From Rivularia sp034931125 (GTDB lineage Bacteria; Cyanobacteriota; Cyanobacteriia; Cyanobacteriales; Nostocaceae): 64,000 nucleotides of DNA. The notes under the pieces are model-generated. The model searched no databases. It saw only the letters and a list, made by a program, of their open reading frames with translations, and had not been told where the DNA came from. A program made the translations under genes and the position numbers. The stretch is from contig NZ_JAYGHM010000011.1 in assembly GCF_034931125.1 (NCBI RefSeq), positions 67,055 to 131,054 on the forward strand, written 5' to 3'. Positions 52,442 to 62,000 of this stretch are shown piece after piece (the stretch's first letter is position 1; every line of letters starts with the position of its first letter).

Positions 52442-53953
52442 ATGCTCTGCGACTACCTCGTACAAATTCTCACCGCTCGCGTATATGATGTTGCTCAAGA
52501 AACACCTTTAGAAATAGCTCCATTACTCTCACAACGCTTAAACAACAAGCTTTTACTCAAACGCGAAGATATGCAATCAGTGTTCTCTTTTAAACTACGG
52601 GGTGCTTATAACAAAATGGCAAACCTCACACCGGAGATGCTGAGACAAGGTGTAATTGCGGCTTCTGCGGGAAACCACGCTCAAGGTGTGGCTTTAGCTG
52701 CTTCTAAGTTAGGTACTCAAGCAATTATTGTCATGCCGAAAACTACACCTCAAGTGAAGATAGATGCTGTGAAAGCGCGGGGTGGTGAGGTGATTTTACA
52801 CGGGGATAATTACGATGATGCTTGTGGATACGCTCGTGAATTGGGAACGGAGAAGAATTTAACGTTTATTCATCCCTTTGATGACCCAGAGGTAATAGCG
52901 GGACAGGGTACCATTGGTATGGAAATCTTGCGACAATATCAAAAACCCATTCATGCAATATTTGTAGCAATTGGTGGTGGTGGTTTGATTTCGGGAATTG
53001 CGGCCTATGTCAAGCGGTTGCGTCCGGAAATCAAGATAATTGGAGTTGAGCCGATTGATTCCGACGCTATGTATCAATCTTTGCAGGCGGGTCATCGGGT
53101 GCGGTTATCGCAGGTGGGTTTATTTGCTGATGGTGTAGCGGTGCGAGAAGTTGGGGAGGAGACCTTTCGGCTGTGTCAGCAGTATGTTGATGATATTATT
53201 CTGGTGAGTACCGACGATACTTGTGCGGCGATTAAAGATGTATTTCAGGATACGCGGTCTATAGTTGAACCTGCGGGGGCGCTAGCAATAGCAGGAGCTA
53301 AAGCTTATGTAGAGAGAGAAGGGATTGCAGGTGAAACTTTAGTCGCGATCGCCTGCGGTGCTAACATGAATTTTGACCGTTTGCGGTTTGTTGCCGAACG
53401 TGCAGAGTTTGGGGAACGTCGGGAAGCTATTTTTGCAGTGACAATTCCGGAGAAGCCTGGAAGTCTGCATAAGTTTTGTAAATGCATCGGTAAGCGTAAT
53501 TTAACTGAATTTAATTATCGTATTGCTTCGGAGAAGGAAGCTCAGATCTTTGTGGGGGTGCAAATTCAAAACCGTGCCGATGGAGTGAAGATAGCTGAAA
53601 CTATTACCAATTGTGGTTTCCCGATTATCGATCTCACAGATGACGAGTTAACAAAAATGCATTTACGTCATATGGTAGGAGGGCGATCAACCTTAGCTGA
53701 CAATGAATTATTATATCGTTTTGAATTTCCCGAACGTCCCGGTGCATTAATGCAGTTCGTAGGTTCGATGAGTCCTAATTGGAATATTAGTTTATTTCAC
53801 TACCGTAACAATGGCTCGGATTACGGCAGAATAGTTGTAGGAATGCAGGTTCCACCGGAAGAAATGCAAGAATGGCAGGCATTTTTAGATAGTTTGGGCT
53901 ATCAGTATTGGGATGAAAATAAAAATCCGGCTTATAAATTGTTTTTAAGTTGA
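52442..53953 (+). CDS. ilvA: Threonine ammonia-lyase (biosynthetic), two ACT-like domains
   Basis: A 503-residue enzyme. The PLP domain (1-325) has LLLKREDMQSVFSFKLRGAYNKM (Schiff-base Lys in SFKLRGA), AASAGNHAQGVALAASKLG, the glycine loop AIGGGGLISGIAAYVKRL and a C-terminal SIVEPAGALAIAG. Two regulatory ACT-like domains follow (about 335-415 and 425-500: FAVTIPEKPGSLHKFCKCIG, FEFPERPGALMQFVGSM). It deaminates threonine to 2-oxobutanoate, the first step to isoleucine, and is feedback-inhibited by isoleucine through the ACT domains. Confidence 0.95.
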   Translation: MLCDYLVQILTARVYDVAQETPLEIAPLLSQRLNNKLLLKREDMQSVFSFKLRGAYNKMANLTPEMLRQGVIAASAGNHAQGVALAASKLGTQAIIVMPKTTPQVKIDAVKARGGEVILHGDNYDDACGYARELGTEKNLTFIHPFDDPEVIAGQGTIGMEILRQYQKPIHAIFVAIGGGGLISGIAAYVKRLRPEIKIIGVEPIDSDAMYQSLQAGHRVRLSQVGLFADGVAVREVGEETFRLCQQYVDDIILVSTDDTCAAIKDVFQDTRSIVEPAGALAIAGAKAYVEREGIAGETLVAIACGANMNFDRLRFVAERAEFGERREAIFAVTIPEKPGSLHKFCKCIGKRNLTEFNYRIASEKEAQIFVGVQIQNRADGVKIAETITNCGFPIIDLTDDELTKMHLRHMVGGRSTLADNELLYRFEFPERPGALMQFVGSMSPNWNISLFHYRNNGSDYGRIVVGMQVPPEEMQEWQAFLDSLGYQYWDENKNPAYKLFLS

Positions 53954-53964
53954 TATCAATGTAG

Positions 53965-53985
53965 AGACGTAGCACTGCTACGTCT
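53965..53985. terminator. Hairpin after ilvA (dispersed AGACGTAGCA repeat)
   Basis: A perfect 10-bp stem AGACGTAGCA/TGCTACGTCT with one-base spacer, 11 bp past the ilvA stop; same family as the hairpin after ileS. Half-copy TGCTACGTCTCTACA is also at about 1832-1846. Confidence 0.6.
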
Positions 53986-54143
53986 TATCCAGCATTTGTG
54001 GTACATAACAAGCAAATTTTAGATATCAAACCAGTAACACCAGTAATTTTTAATTTTAAAATATAAGAAGAAAGTCGTTTATTTATTAGTTATATTCAGC
54101 TTACTTTACCTATTAAATAAAATACCATAGGAAAAACTAAAAA

Positions 54144-54977
54144 ATGAAAACATTACATCTACCATCAGGAAGAGAAATCCCTATATTAGGACAGGGAACT
54201 TGGCGAATGGGTGAGGATAGCAGTCAAAAAGATGCTGAAATTGCGGCATTGCGTCTGGGTTTAGATATGGGAATGACGCTCATCGACACGGCAGAAATGT
54301 ATGGGGAAGGTGGTGCCGAAAAAGTTGTTGGTGAAGCGATCGTCAATCGTCGCGAATCAGTTTTCCTGGTAAGTAAGGTATATCCTCACAATGCTAGTCG
54401 GAAAGGGGCTGTTGAAGCTTGCGATCGCAGTTTAAAACGACTTAAAACCGATTGCATTGACCTTTATTTACTACATTGGCGAAGTTCGATACCGCTTTCT
54501 GAAACGTTAGAAGCATTTGAATCGCTCAAGCAAACCGGGAAAATTCGGGATTACGGTGTAAGTAATTTCGATGCAGATGACATGAAAAAGGCAATTAATT
54601 TACCAAATGGTAAGCAAATTGCAACAAATCAAGTTTTATATAATTTGGCATGTCGCGGTATTGAATGGGATTTGCTTCCTTGGTGTCGCCAAAATAATAT
54701 ACCGATTATGGCGTATTCACCAATTGAACAACAGGCTATCTTAAAGAATTCGCAGTTGAAATCAATTGCTTCACGACACAACGCAACTCCCGCACAGGTT
54801 GGTTTAGCATGGCTACTCCAACAACAAGGGATTATCGCAATTCCCAAAGCCAGCAATCCAGCCCACGTTAAAGAGAATAGTGGAGCTTTAAATATACAGC
54901 TTACTCAAGAAGATTTAACCGAACTCGATAAAGCCTTTCCACCACCAAATCGTAAAATGTCGTTAGCGATGAGATGA
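54144..54977 (+). CDS. Aldo/keto reductase
   Basis: A 277-residue (beta/alpha)8 NADPH oxidoreductase. The tetrad is visible: D48 in LIDTAEMYG (Asp), Tyr of MYG, Lys in VFLVSKVYPH, His in DLYLLHWRSS. MGMTLIDTAEMYGEGGAEKV, IAYSPIEQQ-like PIMAYSPIEQQA and IIAIPKASNPAHVKEN match the YeaE/2,5-diketogluconate reductase-like group. Substrate unknown. Strong AGGAAAAACTAAAA-type leader before ATG. No operon partner. Confidence 0.9.
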   Translation: MKTLHLPSGREIPILGQGTWRMGEDSSQKDAEIAALRLGLDMGMTLIDTAEMYGEGGAEKVVGEAIVNRRESVFLVSKVYPHNASRKGAVEACDRSLKRLKTDCIDLYLLHWRSSIPLSETLEAFESLKQTGKIRDYGVSNFDADDMKKAINLPNGKQIATNQVLYNLACRGIEWDLLPWCRQNNIPIMAYSPIEQQAILKNSQLKSIASRHNATPAQVGLAWLLQQQGIIAIPKASNPAHVKENSGALNIQLTQEDLTELDKAFPPPNRKMSLAMR

Positions 54978-55379
54978 GAATGTAGCGTGTCCGCTAGGAC
55001 ATGCATCTTGCGATCTTGTAGCGCATAGCCGATCGCGCTACTTCTTAACCGTACTCTCTTTGTAGTACGAATACCTTTACCAGTGAGACACACTTCAATA
55101 ATATTCAACTTACTCCAAGTAACCCGGTTTTTCAATAAGCCGAGTTTTTGATTGTATTTAGAACAATTTTCAAGGAAATTATCATAACCCACAGTTCTTG
55201 TTTTACAAGCATTTCTGCTTATATTGCCTAAACTTTCGCCGCCCATCTCAAAAAAACTTGTAGTACCCCCTTGACACAATTGTAGTACACAGCGTAGTAT
55301 TGAGTTATAAGGGTAATACAGCAACTACAAACTGCTGACATTAACCCATCCGAACCATGAAAATTGAATTGCCACATAT
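54978..55379. other. Intergenic region before the tRNA array, 402 bp
   Basis: Begins with a small-repeat cluster (GCGTGTCCGCTAGGACATGC, TAGCGCATAGCCGATCGCGCTA, about 54983-55043). The rest carries no recognised gene; it must hold the promoter of the array. The small frames here are not called. Confidence 0.5.
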
Positions 55380-55479
55380 GGGGTTGTAGCTCAGTTGGTT
55401 TAGAGCGCCTGTCTGTCGAACAGGAAGTCGCGGGTATGTCCTTACGGACACGCTCCGCGAACAAGTCCCGTCATCCCCG
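55380..55479 (+). tRNA. tRNA-Asp(GTC) with T-loop insertion
   Basis: Acceptor GGGGTTG/CATCCCC, D-arm GCTCAGTTGGTTTAGAGC, anticodon loop CTGTCGA. The T-stem GCGGG/CCCGT is split by about 25 nt (55436-55461: TATGTCCTTACGGACACG...CCGCGAA) inserted after T54. Without it the T-loop would be a normal TTCAAGT. Functional status is doubtful. Confidence 0.8.
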
Positions 55480-55482
55480 TGT

Positions 55483-55539
55483 AGTCTTGTCTCTGATTTT
55501 TAGTTAGAGAGCGATCGGGTGTAACTCCCGTCAAGGCTT
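55483..55539 (+). other. tRNA-like remnant without D-arm, Lys(TTT)-type anticodon
   Basis: A 57-nt unit: acceptor AGTCTTG/CAAGGCT (7 bp), then directly a CTCTGA/TTAGAG stem with loop TTTTTAG (anticodon TTT), then a CGGG...CCCG T-arm. No D-arm. Probably a decayed tRNA gene; could be chance. Confidence 0.5.
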
Positions 55540-55546
55540 CAATTAT

Positions 55547-55622
55547 GTCCGGGTAGCCAAGTGTTTAAGGCATCGGTCTGCAACACCGACAATCGTGGGT
55601 TAAAATCCCACCCTGGACTCCA
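55547..55622 (+). tRNA. tRNA-Cys(GCA)
   Basis: Acceptor GTCCGGG/CCTGGAC, anticodon stem TCGGT/ACCGA with loop CTGCAAC, encoded TCCA end (55619-55622). The T-loop reads TTAAAAT, so C56 is replaced by A, which breaks the usual G19-C56 pair; unusual but otherwise intact. Confidence 0.88.
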
Positions 55623-55627
55623 AATAT

Positions 55628-55727
55628 TGCAGAGATGATGTAATTGGCAACATCACAGTCTCCAAAACTGTTGTTCTAGGTACCCTTCGGGAACACCTCC
55701 GGTGATATAGTGCCGTCAGTACTGTAA
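55628..55727 (+). tRNA. tRNA-Trp(CCA) with T-arm insertion
   Basis: Acceptor TGCAGAG/TACTGTA (one mismatch, two G-T), anticodon stem ACAGT/ACTGT, loop CTCCAAA. After TTCTAGG the T-arm is replaced or interrupted by TACCCTTCGGGAACACC and TCCGGTGATATAG (about 55681-55710). Probably inactive unless the segment is removed from RNA. Confidence 0.72.
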
Positions 55728-55730
55728 AAA

Positions 55731-55817
55731 TGGGTTGGTATCCAAGTCAGGTCGAAGGAAACCGTCTGTAAAACGGATGCCTCTGTGCCACGTAGGTTCA
55801 AATCCTATCCAGCCCAT
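55731..55817 (+). tRNA. tRNA-Tyr(GTA)
   Basis: Class II, long variable arm. Acceptor TGGGTTG/CAGCCCA, anticodon loop CTGTAAA, T-arm GTAGGTTCAAATCCTAT. Looks intact; no encoded CCA. Confidence 0.93.
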
Positions 55818-55820
55818 TAT

Positions 55821-55903
55821 GGAGAGGTCGCTATTGGTAAGGTAAGCTGTTTGCTAAACAGTCATGGTTAAATCCATTGCAGGTTCAAATCCTGTCCTCT
55901 CCG
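55821..55903 (+). tRNA. tRNA-Ser(GCT)
   Basis: Class II, acceptor GGAGAGG/CCTCTCC, anticodon loop TTGCTAA, long variable arm, T-arm GCAGGTTCAAATCCTGT. Looks intact. Confidence 0.92.
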
Positions 55904-55906
55904 CCT

Positions 55907-55980
55907 GAGAACGTGGTGTAATCGGATAACATCTCAGATTACGAATCTGAAGATTGTAGGTTCAAGTCCTACCGTTCTCG
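55907..55980 (+). tRNA. tRNA-Arg(ACG)
   Basis: Acceptor GAGAACG/CGTTCTC, anticodon stem TCAGA/TCTGA, loop TTACGAA, T-arm GTAGGTTCAAGTCCTAC. Intact. Confidence 0.93.
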
Positions 55981-55987
55981 TTACATG

Positions 55988-56057
55988 GGAAAGATGTTGA
56001 GATGCCTGGTTCTAGATGCTGAATTAAACTAGTCATTTGATAGTATCAATCTTTCCT
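55988..56057 (+). other. tRNA-like remnant, identity unclear
   Basis: 70 nt with a perfect 7-bp acceptor GGAAAGA/TCTTTCC and a possible T-stem TTGAT/ATCAA, but no normal D-arm or 7-nt anticodon loop. Lies exactly in register between two tRNAs, so it is read as a decayed tRNA gene. Confidence 0.45.
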
Positions 56058-56063
56058 TCTTTA

Positions 56064-56204
56064 TCCCCTGGTAGCTCAGTTGGCAGTAGCGCCTGTTTGT
56101 TAGCGTAGCGTGTCTGAAAGACATAGAGCAGGAGGTCGTCAGTATCTTCCTCCGGGAGACGCTGAGCCGCACTTCGTGAACGCTAACGATTCTGACCTGG
56201 GGAC
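56064..56204 (+). tRNA. tRNA-Asn(GTT)-like gene with two insertions
   Basis: Acceptor TCCCCTG/CTGGGGA (one mismatch). Anticodon stem CCTGT/GCAGG encloses 31 nt (TTGTTAGCGTAGCGTGTC...) instead of 7: about 24 nt of TAGCGTAGCGTGTC...GACATAG repeat sits after GTT. The T-stem GTCAG/CTGAC encloses 49 nt instead of 7 (about 42 nt inserted, 56143-56191). Probably nonfunctional; an intact tRNA-Asn follows immediately. Confidence 0.75.
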
Positions 56205-56208
56205 TCAT

Positions 56209-56281
<73 letters not shown>

Positions 56282-56285
56282 TTAT

Positions 56286-56359
56286 TGGGAAGTAGGCAAA
56301 TAGGCAAAGCCGTCGCACTTTGAATGCGAAGTTTGAAGGTTCGATTCCTTCCTTCCCAG
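56286..56359 (+). tRNA. tRNA-Gln(TTG)
   Basis: Acceptor TGGGAAG/CTTCCCA, anticodon stem TCGCA/TGCGA, loop CTTTGAA, T-arm GAAGGTTCGATTCCTTC. Intact. Confidence 0.93.
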
Positions 56360-56364
56360 CTTAT

Positions 56365-56465
56365 GCTGCTGTAGCCCAACTGGAAGAGGCGCTGGTCTTA
56401 GAAAGCAGGCGTTGTGGGGTTCTCCCTTCGGGAGACGCTAACGCGAACAACTCCCACCAGCAGTA
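56365..56465 (+). tRNA. tRNA-Leu(TAG)-like gene with T-loop insertion
   Basis: Acceptor GCTGCTG/CAGCAGT, anticodon loop CTTAGAA (one stem mismatch), T-stem GTGGG/CCCAC enclosing 34 nt (GTTCTCCCTTCGGGAGACGC...ACAACT) instead of 7. The variable arm is only 5 nt, unlike a normal leucine tRNA. Status doubtful. Confidence 0.72.
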
Positions 56466-56467
56466 TT

Positions 56468-56508
56468 ATCCGGGTTTCGCGCATTTAATAAATGCTGCCA
56501 CTTGGATT
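56468..56508 (+). other. Very short tRNA-like remnant
   Basis: 41 nt: acceptor-like ATCCGGG/CTTGGAT (G-T pairs included) around one GCATT/AATGC hairpin. No D- or T-arm. In array register between tRNA genes. Confidence 0.35.
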
Positions 56509-56511
56509 CAT

Positions 56512-56581
56512 GGGTTGTTAGCTCAGTTGGCACATCCGTCTTTTAAGCGGAAGTGCGTAGGTTCAATCCCTACATAACCCA
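56512..56581 (+). tRNA. tRNA-Lys(TTT)
   Basis: Acceptor GGGTTGT/ATAACCC, anticodon loop CTTTTAA, T-arm GTAGGTTCAATCCCTAC. The D-arm is slightly irregular (GCTCAGTTGGCACAT). Confidence 0.88.
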
Positions 56582-56585
56582 CCTT

Positions 56586-56659
56586 ACCCCTGTAACCCAA
56601 TTGGAAGAGGTGCCAAACTTAAAATTTGGAAGTTGCTGGTTCAAATCCAGTCAGGGGTA
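56586..56659 (+). tRNA. tRNA-Leu(TAA)-like
   Basis: Acceptor ACCCCTG/CAGGGGT, anticodon stem CCAAA/TTTGG, loop CTTAAAA, T-arm GCTGGTTCAAATCCAGT. The variable loop is short (class I size), unusual for leucine, so the amino-acid identity is inferred from the anticodon. Confidence 0.85.
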
Positions 56660-56717
56660 TTGCAGAGACATTTTGGTCTTTGTTTTTATAGGAGTGAATG
56701 TAACATTCCTACTTTAT

Positions 56718-56791
56718 GGGGTCATAGCTCAATTGGATAGAGCGTCCGCCTTGCACGCGGAAGGTTAGGGGTTCAAATCCCCTTTTCTCCA
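56718..56791 (+). tRNA. tRNA-Ala(TGC)
   Basis: D-arm GCTCAATTGGATAGAGC, anticodon loop CTTGCAC, T-arm TAGGGGTTCAAATCCCCTT. The acceptor GGGGTCA/TTTCTCC has two mismatches but keeps the G3-U70 alanine identity pair. Confidence 0.85.
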
Positions 56792-56796
56792 CTGAT

Positions 56797-56872
56797 GGTG
56801 TTTGAAGTCAAAGTGGTCGAGACGCTTGTTTGTGGAACAAGTAATTAACGGGTTCAAGTCCCGTCAGACACC
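56797..56872 (+). tRNA. tRNA-His(GTG)
   Basis: Acceptor GTGTTTG/CAGACAC preceded by G-1 opposite C73, anticodon stem CTTGT/ACAAG, loop TTGTGGA, T-arm ACGGGTTCAAGTCCCGT. Last tRNA of the array. Confidence 0.9.
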
Positions 56873-56890
56873 CTTATTTATCTCCAATTT

Positions 56891-56943
56891 AGCCCGTGAA
56901 GACGGGCTTTGTAAGTGTAGCCCCAGTCTTCCAGACTGAGGGT
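56891..56943. repeat. Double-hairpin dispersed repeat after the tRNA array
   Basis: AGCCCGTGAAGACGGGCT hairpin, TTGTAAGTGTAGCCCC linker, CAGTCTTCCAGACTG hairpin; same family as 1864, 40084. Confidence 0.75.
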
Positions 56944-57097
56944 AATTTTTATTAAATAACATTAACTACCACTAAAGATAAATAGCTTTCTTACTCTAGA
57001 TACTGGTATTTTATATTTATGTAGAGTGATTATGTGAAAATATTACTTCACAAAAAAAACTTACCCATTTAGATTTGATTTAAATTCACTTCAATTT

Positions 57098-58441
57098 ATG
57101 ACAGTTCCCGAAAATCGAGAAGCATTTATTCCTTACCGTCGTAGCGATATTATCAAACTGTGCTTAGATGATGGTCAGTTAAATGCTGCTGAAACTCAAA
57201 AGTTTAAAGATTTTTGCGAAATTTTATCGTCATATTACCACTTTCGCTTTCACAAGACGCTGGAAGTTATTAAAGATAATTATGTGCCTTTTAACCCGAA
57301 TGCGGATGTTGAAGCTTTAGTTCCACCGAGTTTTGAACAATATGACGCAATGGAATCAAGCGTAGTTGATGGCTTCAATAATATTTTAGAAAGAGCTAAT
57401 TATATTAGATTACCTGAATATGATGTGAAACAATCATTGGGTAAAACATCTCTGATTGATTTAAAAACTGAAGTTGATTTTGATGATTTTGATAGATTTA
57501 TCTGCTATTACCGGGGTGATTCTTATAAAACAATTATGCAGAAAAAGTTCTTTTTTTGGAAGAAGGAAAAGAGAATCGATATTTTTGAAAGAATTGTTTT
57601 ATTGATTAAATTCAAGGAAGCGGCTTATTTTCGCGCTAAGAAGGACAAAAGAAAAGAACGTAAATTTATCCCCGGTAAAATGTATGTTTATTTTTACAAA
57701 AATATTCCTAAATTAGATATTGACTTGCTTTTTCCTAATGTTACTACCAGTATGACTTGGAAAGACAGATTATTATTTGGAATCCCCGCTATCGGTGCTG
57801 CAATTCCGTTGATTTTAAAGGCATTACCAAATATATTGTTACTAGTTGGAGCAATTCTACTAGTATTAAATGCAGAACCTTTGATAGAAGAGTTAAAGGT
57901 TGAACAGTCTCAAGTCAGAAATGTAATGCCCCTTTTAGTCGCTACTTTATCATTAGGAATGGCTTTGGGTGGATTCGCTTTTAAACAATATAGTAATTAT
58001 AAAAGTAAGAAAATCAAATTTCAAAATGATGTGACAGAAACGCTTTTCTTCAAAAATTTAGGCAATAATGACAGCGTTTTTCAAACGTTTATCGATTTAG
58101 CAGAAGAAGAGGAGTGTAAAGAAATCATTCTTGTATATTACCATCTGTTGATTAGCAAGAATTCACTCAAACCTGAAGAGTTAGATGTTCGTATCGAAGC
58201 TTGGATGCAGAAAAAGCTGGGTACTGCAATCAACTTTGATATTCATGGACCTTTGAATAATTTAGCAGAAATTCGCGGTAAGGTAATTAAAAATGGTGTA
58301 GCTGAAGAGAATTTACCAGAAATCCCATTATTAAATTACGACAATGCAGGATTTTGTAACGTTCTTCCTCTTAATGATGCGAAGAAAGTTATCGATTATG
58401 TTTGGGATAATGCGTTTAATTATAACGGCATAGCTTTGTAA
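57098..58441 (+). CDS. DUF3754 / TMEM143-like membrane protein
   Basis: A 447-residue protein. The N-terminal REAFIPYRRSDIIKLCLDDGQL, a middle charged region (DRFICYYRGDSYKTIMQKK, FRAKKDKRKERKFIPGKMYVYFYKNIPKLDIDLLFP) and two TM helices (IPAIGAAIPLILKALPNILLLVGAILLVLNA, LLVATLSLGMALGGFAF) separated by a short loop match DUF3754 (TMEM143-like in eukaryotes). ENSLKPEELD...VRIEAWMQ and the GVAEENLPEIPLL tail are also conserved. Role unknown. No operon partner. Confidence 0.82.
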   Translation: MTVPENREAFIPYRRSDIIKLCLDDGQLNAAETQKFKDFCEILSSYYHFRFHKTLEVIKDNYVPFNPNADVEALVPPSFEQYDAMESSVVDGFNNILERANYIRLPEYDVKQSLGKTSLIDLKTEVDFDDFDRFICYYRGDSYKTIMQKKFFFWKKEKRIDIFERIVLLIKFKEAAYFRAKKDKRKERKFIPGKMYVYFYKNIPKLDIDLLFPNVTTSMTWKDRLLFGIPAIGAAIPLILKALPNILLLVGAILLVLNAEPLIEELKVEQSQVRNVMPLLVATLSLGMALGGFAFKQYSNYKSKKIKFQNDVTETLFFKNLGNNDSVFQTFIDLAEEEECKEIILVYYHLLISKNSLKPEELDVRIEAWMQKKLGTAINFDIHGPLNNLAEIRGKVIKNGVAEENLPEIPLLNYDNAGFCNVLPLNDAKKVIDYVWDNAFNYNGIAL

Positions 58442-58490
58442 TAAAGCTTTGTATAAAATAAGTTGTTGGTTGTGGCAGATAAAATAATGT

Positions 58491-58742
58491 TTAATACACT
58501 TCGTCATGATTACCTATATCAACAAACACAGCATTTTTGTCATCGGTAAAGTAAAACAATATCTCATCGTATCCTAAACTAAAACTCCATAAATTTTTGA
58601 GATTTTCTGATAGTTTATGAGTTTTCAAGCTTGGCTCAAAAGGATCGTTTATAAATAGTTCTACCTTTTCCCAAAATCTTACATCTAATTCTTTATCTAC
58701 CTTAGTTTTCTTTTTAAAGGTAGTCCACCTCGTTCTTCTCAA
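58491..58742 (-). CDS. RelE/YafQ-like toxin, no visible antitoxin
   Basis: An 83-residue protein. FINDPFEPSLKTHKLSENLKNLWSFSLGYDEILFYFTDDKNAVFVDIGNHDEVY is typical of the RelE/YafQ group (PSLKTHKL...LW.F...DY...DIG.HD.VY). The N-terminus RRTRWTTFKKKTKVDKELD is plausible though one position short of homologues, so a slight 5' change is possible. No antitoxin gene is seen upstream (58743-59005). Confidence 0.78.
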   Translation of the reverse strand: MRRTRWTTFKKKTKVDKELDVRFWEKVELFINDPFEPSLKTHKLSENLKNLWSFSLGYDEILFYFTDDKNAVFVDIGNHDEVY

Positions 58743-59005
58743 ATCAATTTAGCACGACCAATGGTAAATTACCCGGATTTTCTTAATATCTAGCTTATGC
58801 TATTTTCATAGTGTATGCAAAATATTAACTACCATACTCATTAAAAGTCACATACCCCACATCAAGAACAAAAAATATTAAGTATCTCCACGCAAGCTGT
58901 AAATCATAAATATGAACTGATAGCAGTTGTCAGTATATCTTCTGAACTCATAAAGTTTCAGTATGGGTTATATGTAGTAAGTTATATCGCATCTATTACG
59001 TAACG

Positions 59006-62000
59006 GTGTACTTATTTTTCTATAATTTCGACTTTTACTTGATTGAATACTGGTTAAAACTAAAAAATTTATTAAAATTGTTCGGCTTTGATCGATATTT
59101 TGATTCCGGATTGATTGCTGCTTTGCTGCTAGCAGTTAGCGCAATTTTATTTGTGGTGAAAAAAATATTAAAAGTAAAGCAGGAATTAAAGCAAGAGGTT
59201 CTTGGACGTAAACAAGCTGAGGAAGTATTAGTTTTAAGTCAAAACCGTTTGAAATTACTTAATATGATTTTGACTGGTGTTCCTTTGGGAATGTCTGTCA
59301 ATGAGATAATTCAAGATACTATAAAACAACTTAAGAGATATTTCCCTGATTTAAAAATTGGTTTTTCAAATATTGATAACAACGGTGTTTTAACTGTTAC
59401 TCATGCTGTGGAAACACCAGATACGCCACAATTAAAAGGATTCACTACTGATTCTACTACCGTTCCCGATTATTTTTTTACTTTAATAAATGGTCAAAAA
59501 TTTATAGTCGAAGATGTAGCTGAAGATAAACGCTTCGCACCTTTAGTATCTAATGTTTTAAAAATTGACAATCAAGCTATTTTAGAAATACCTTTACGAG
59601 ATTCAAGTGGTTTAATCGGTGTACTGGGTTTTTATTCCTCGCAACCTCGGAAATGGAGCGAGTATGAAATTACTACAATTACTGAGGTTGGTAATTATTT
59701 AATTGTAGCAATTCGGGATGCTCAAACTCAACAAGAAAATAAACGAATTGAAATAGAGCTTAGAGAAAGTGAAGCATTTTTACGAACGCTTTACGAGGTA
59801 GCAGCAGTTCGTAATTTTGATTTTAAACAACGTATCCAATATTTATTAGCAATAGGATGTCAAACATTTGGTTTAGAGTTTGGCATTTTGGCGCGAATTG
59901 AAGATAACCGCTATAACGTAACTGTAGCAAAGGCTCCGGATGATTCTATGTATTCAGGATATAGTGTGGAACTAGAGCATACTTTGTCTTGCGAAGTGTT
60001 AGAAAATGATGAACCTTTGTTGATTGAACATAGTAAAAATTCTTCTTGGTGCAATCATCCCGGTTATATTAAATTTGGTATGGAATCTTACATCGGGGCG
60101 CGGGTATTAGTAGCAGGTAAAGTTCATAGTACTCTCTCATTTTCTAGCCTTAAACCCCGACAGCAACCGTTTAAAAGTGCTTACAGAGAGTTATTAATAT
60201 TAATGGCACAATGGGTTGGTAGCCAAATTGAACGCGAACTTGCAGAACTTGCTTTGAAACAGCAATTTCATCGCGCTTTATTACTCAAACAAATTACCAA
60301 TGAAGTTCGCCGTAGTTTAGATGCAAAACAAATTTTTGAAACTACCGCAATTCAAATTGCAAAGGCTTTTAAGGTTAATCGCTGTTTAATTCATAACTAC
60401 GTACCTGATTCAATTAATAAGATTCCTACTGTCGTGGAGTATTTAGAGCCAGGTTATCCATCAATGCGATACTTTCAAATACCAATCGTTGGTAATACCC
60501 ACGCTGAGAAAATGTTATCTCAAGATAGCGCGATCGCAACATCAAATGTTTTTAGCGAACCTTTACTAGAATCTGCTAAAGATATTTGTGCAAAAATGCA
60601 AATCAAATCTATGTTAGCAATTCGCACTTCATATCAAGGTGAAGCAAATGGTAGTATTGGATTACATCAATGTAATTATTATCGTCAGTGGACTAAGGAT
60701 GAAATTGAATTATTAGAATCTGTCGCCGCACAGGTAGGAATTGCTCTTGCTCAAGCTCATCTTTTGGAACAAGAAACTCAACAAAAGCGAGAACTTACTA
60801 TTAATAATAGCCAGTTGGAACAAGCAAAACTTGAGGCTGAAGCAGCTAACCGCGCTAAGAGCGAGTTTTTAGCAATGATGAGTCACGAAATCCGCACACC
60901 AATGAATGCCGTGATTGGTATGAGCGGGCTGTTGTTGGATATGGATTTGACTCCGCGACAGTTGGATTTTGTGGAAACTATCCGCAGTAGTGGTGATACA
61001 TTATTGGCTATTATTAACGATATTTTAGACTTTTCTAAAATTGAATCGGGCAAATTGGATTTAGAGAACATTCCGTTTAATTTACGTCATTGTGTAGAAG
61101 AATCCCTAGATTTATTGAGTTCTCAAGCTGCTGCTAAGAACTTAAATTTGGCGTACACAATCGATTCCCAAACTCCAACTTCAATTGTTGGAGATGTGAC
61201 GCGGGTGCGGCAAATAATCATAAATTTACTGACTAATGCTGTTAAATTTACGGAAGTTGGTGAAGTGGTTATTTCTGTAACTGCGAAACAATTAACCAGT
61301 AATTTATCAACAAATAAGTATCAAATTCAATTTGCTGTTAGGGATACGGGAATTGGCATTGCGGAGGAGAAAATCAACCGATTATTTAAACCATTTACCC
61401 AAATTGATGCTTCGATGACTCGTCAATACGGGGGTACTGGATTGGGTTTAGCAATCAGCAAACGTTTAAGCGAAATTATGGATGGTACGATGTGGGTGGA
61501 AAGTACTTACGGAGTCGGTTCTACATTTTATTTCACAATTACAGCCCAGTCAGCACCAAGTTCCAAAGTCAGTAACCTTGAGGATATTCAACTAAATATA
61601 GTCGGAAAAAGGTTGCTAGTAGTAGACGACAATTCTACCAACCGCAAAATTATAACCTTACAAATGCAGAAATGGGGAATAATTGTTCTCACCGCAGCAG
61701 ACGGTTTGCAAGCTTTGGAATTAATTAATTCTGGGCAAAAATTTGATATGGCTATTGTAGATATGCGAATGCCGCAAATGGACGGTTTAAATTTGTCTTC
61801 ACAAATACATTCTATACCAGGTTACGAAAGACTTCCTATAGTGATTTTAAGTTCCATCGATCAATTAACTCAGCAAGAGATAGCAGCTAAATCAGAATCT
61901 GTTGCCGTACTCAGTAAACCAATTAAACAATCCCAACTTTACGATACCTGTCTTCGTATTTTGTGTGAAAAACAAATTTCTATTCTACCTCCTACATCTC

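Noticed and set aside
54905..55464. Two minus-strand frames overlapping the aldo-keto reductase end and the first tRNA
   Set aside because: Overlap real genes and repeats and show no domain.
56660..56717. Possible further tRNA between Leu(TAA) and Ala
   Set aside because: The region folds as one TAGGAGTGAATG/CATTCCTA hairpin with no acceptor or T-arm pairing.
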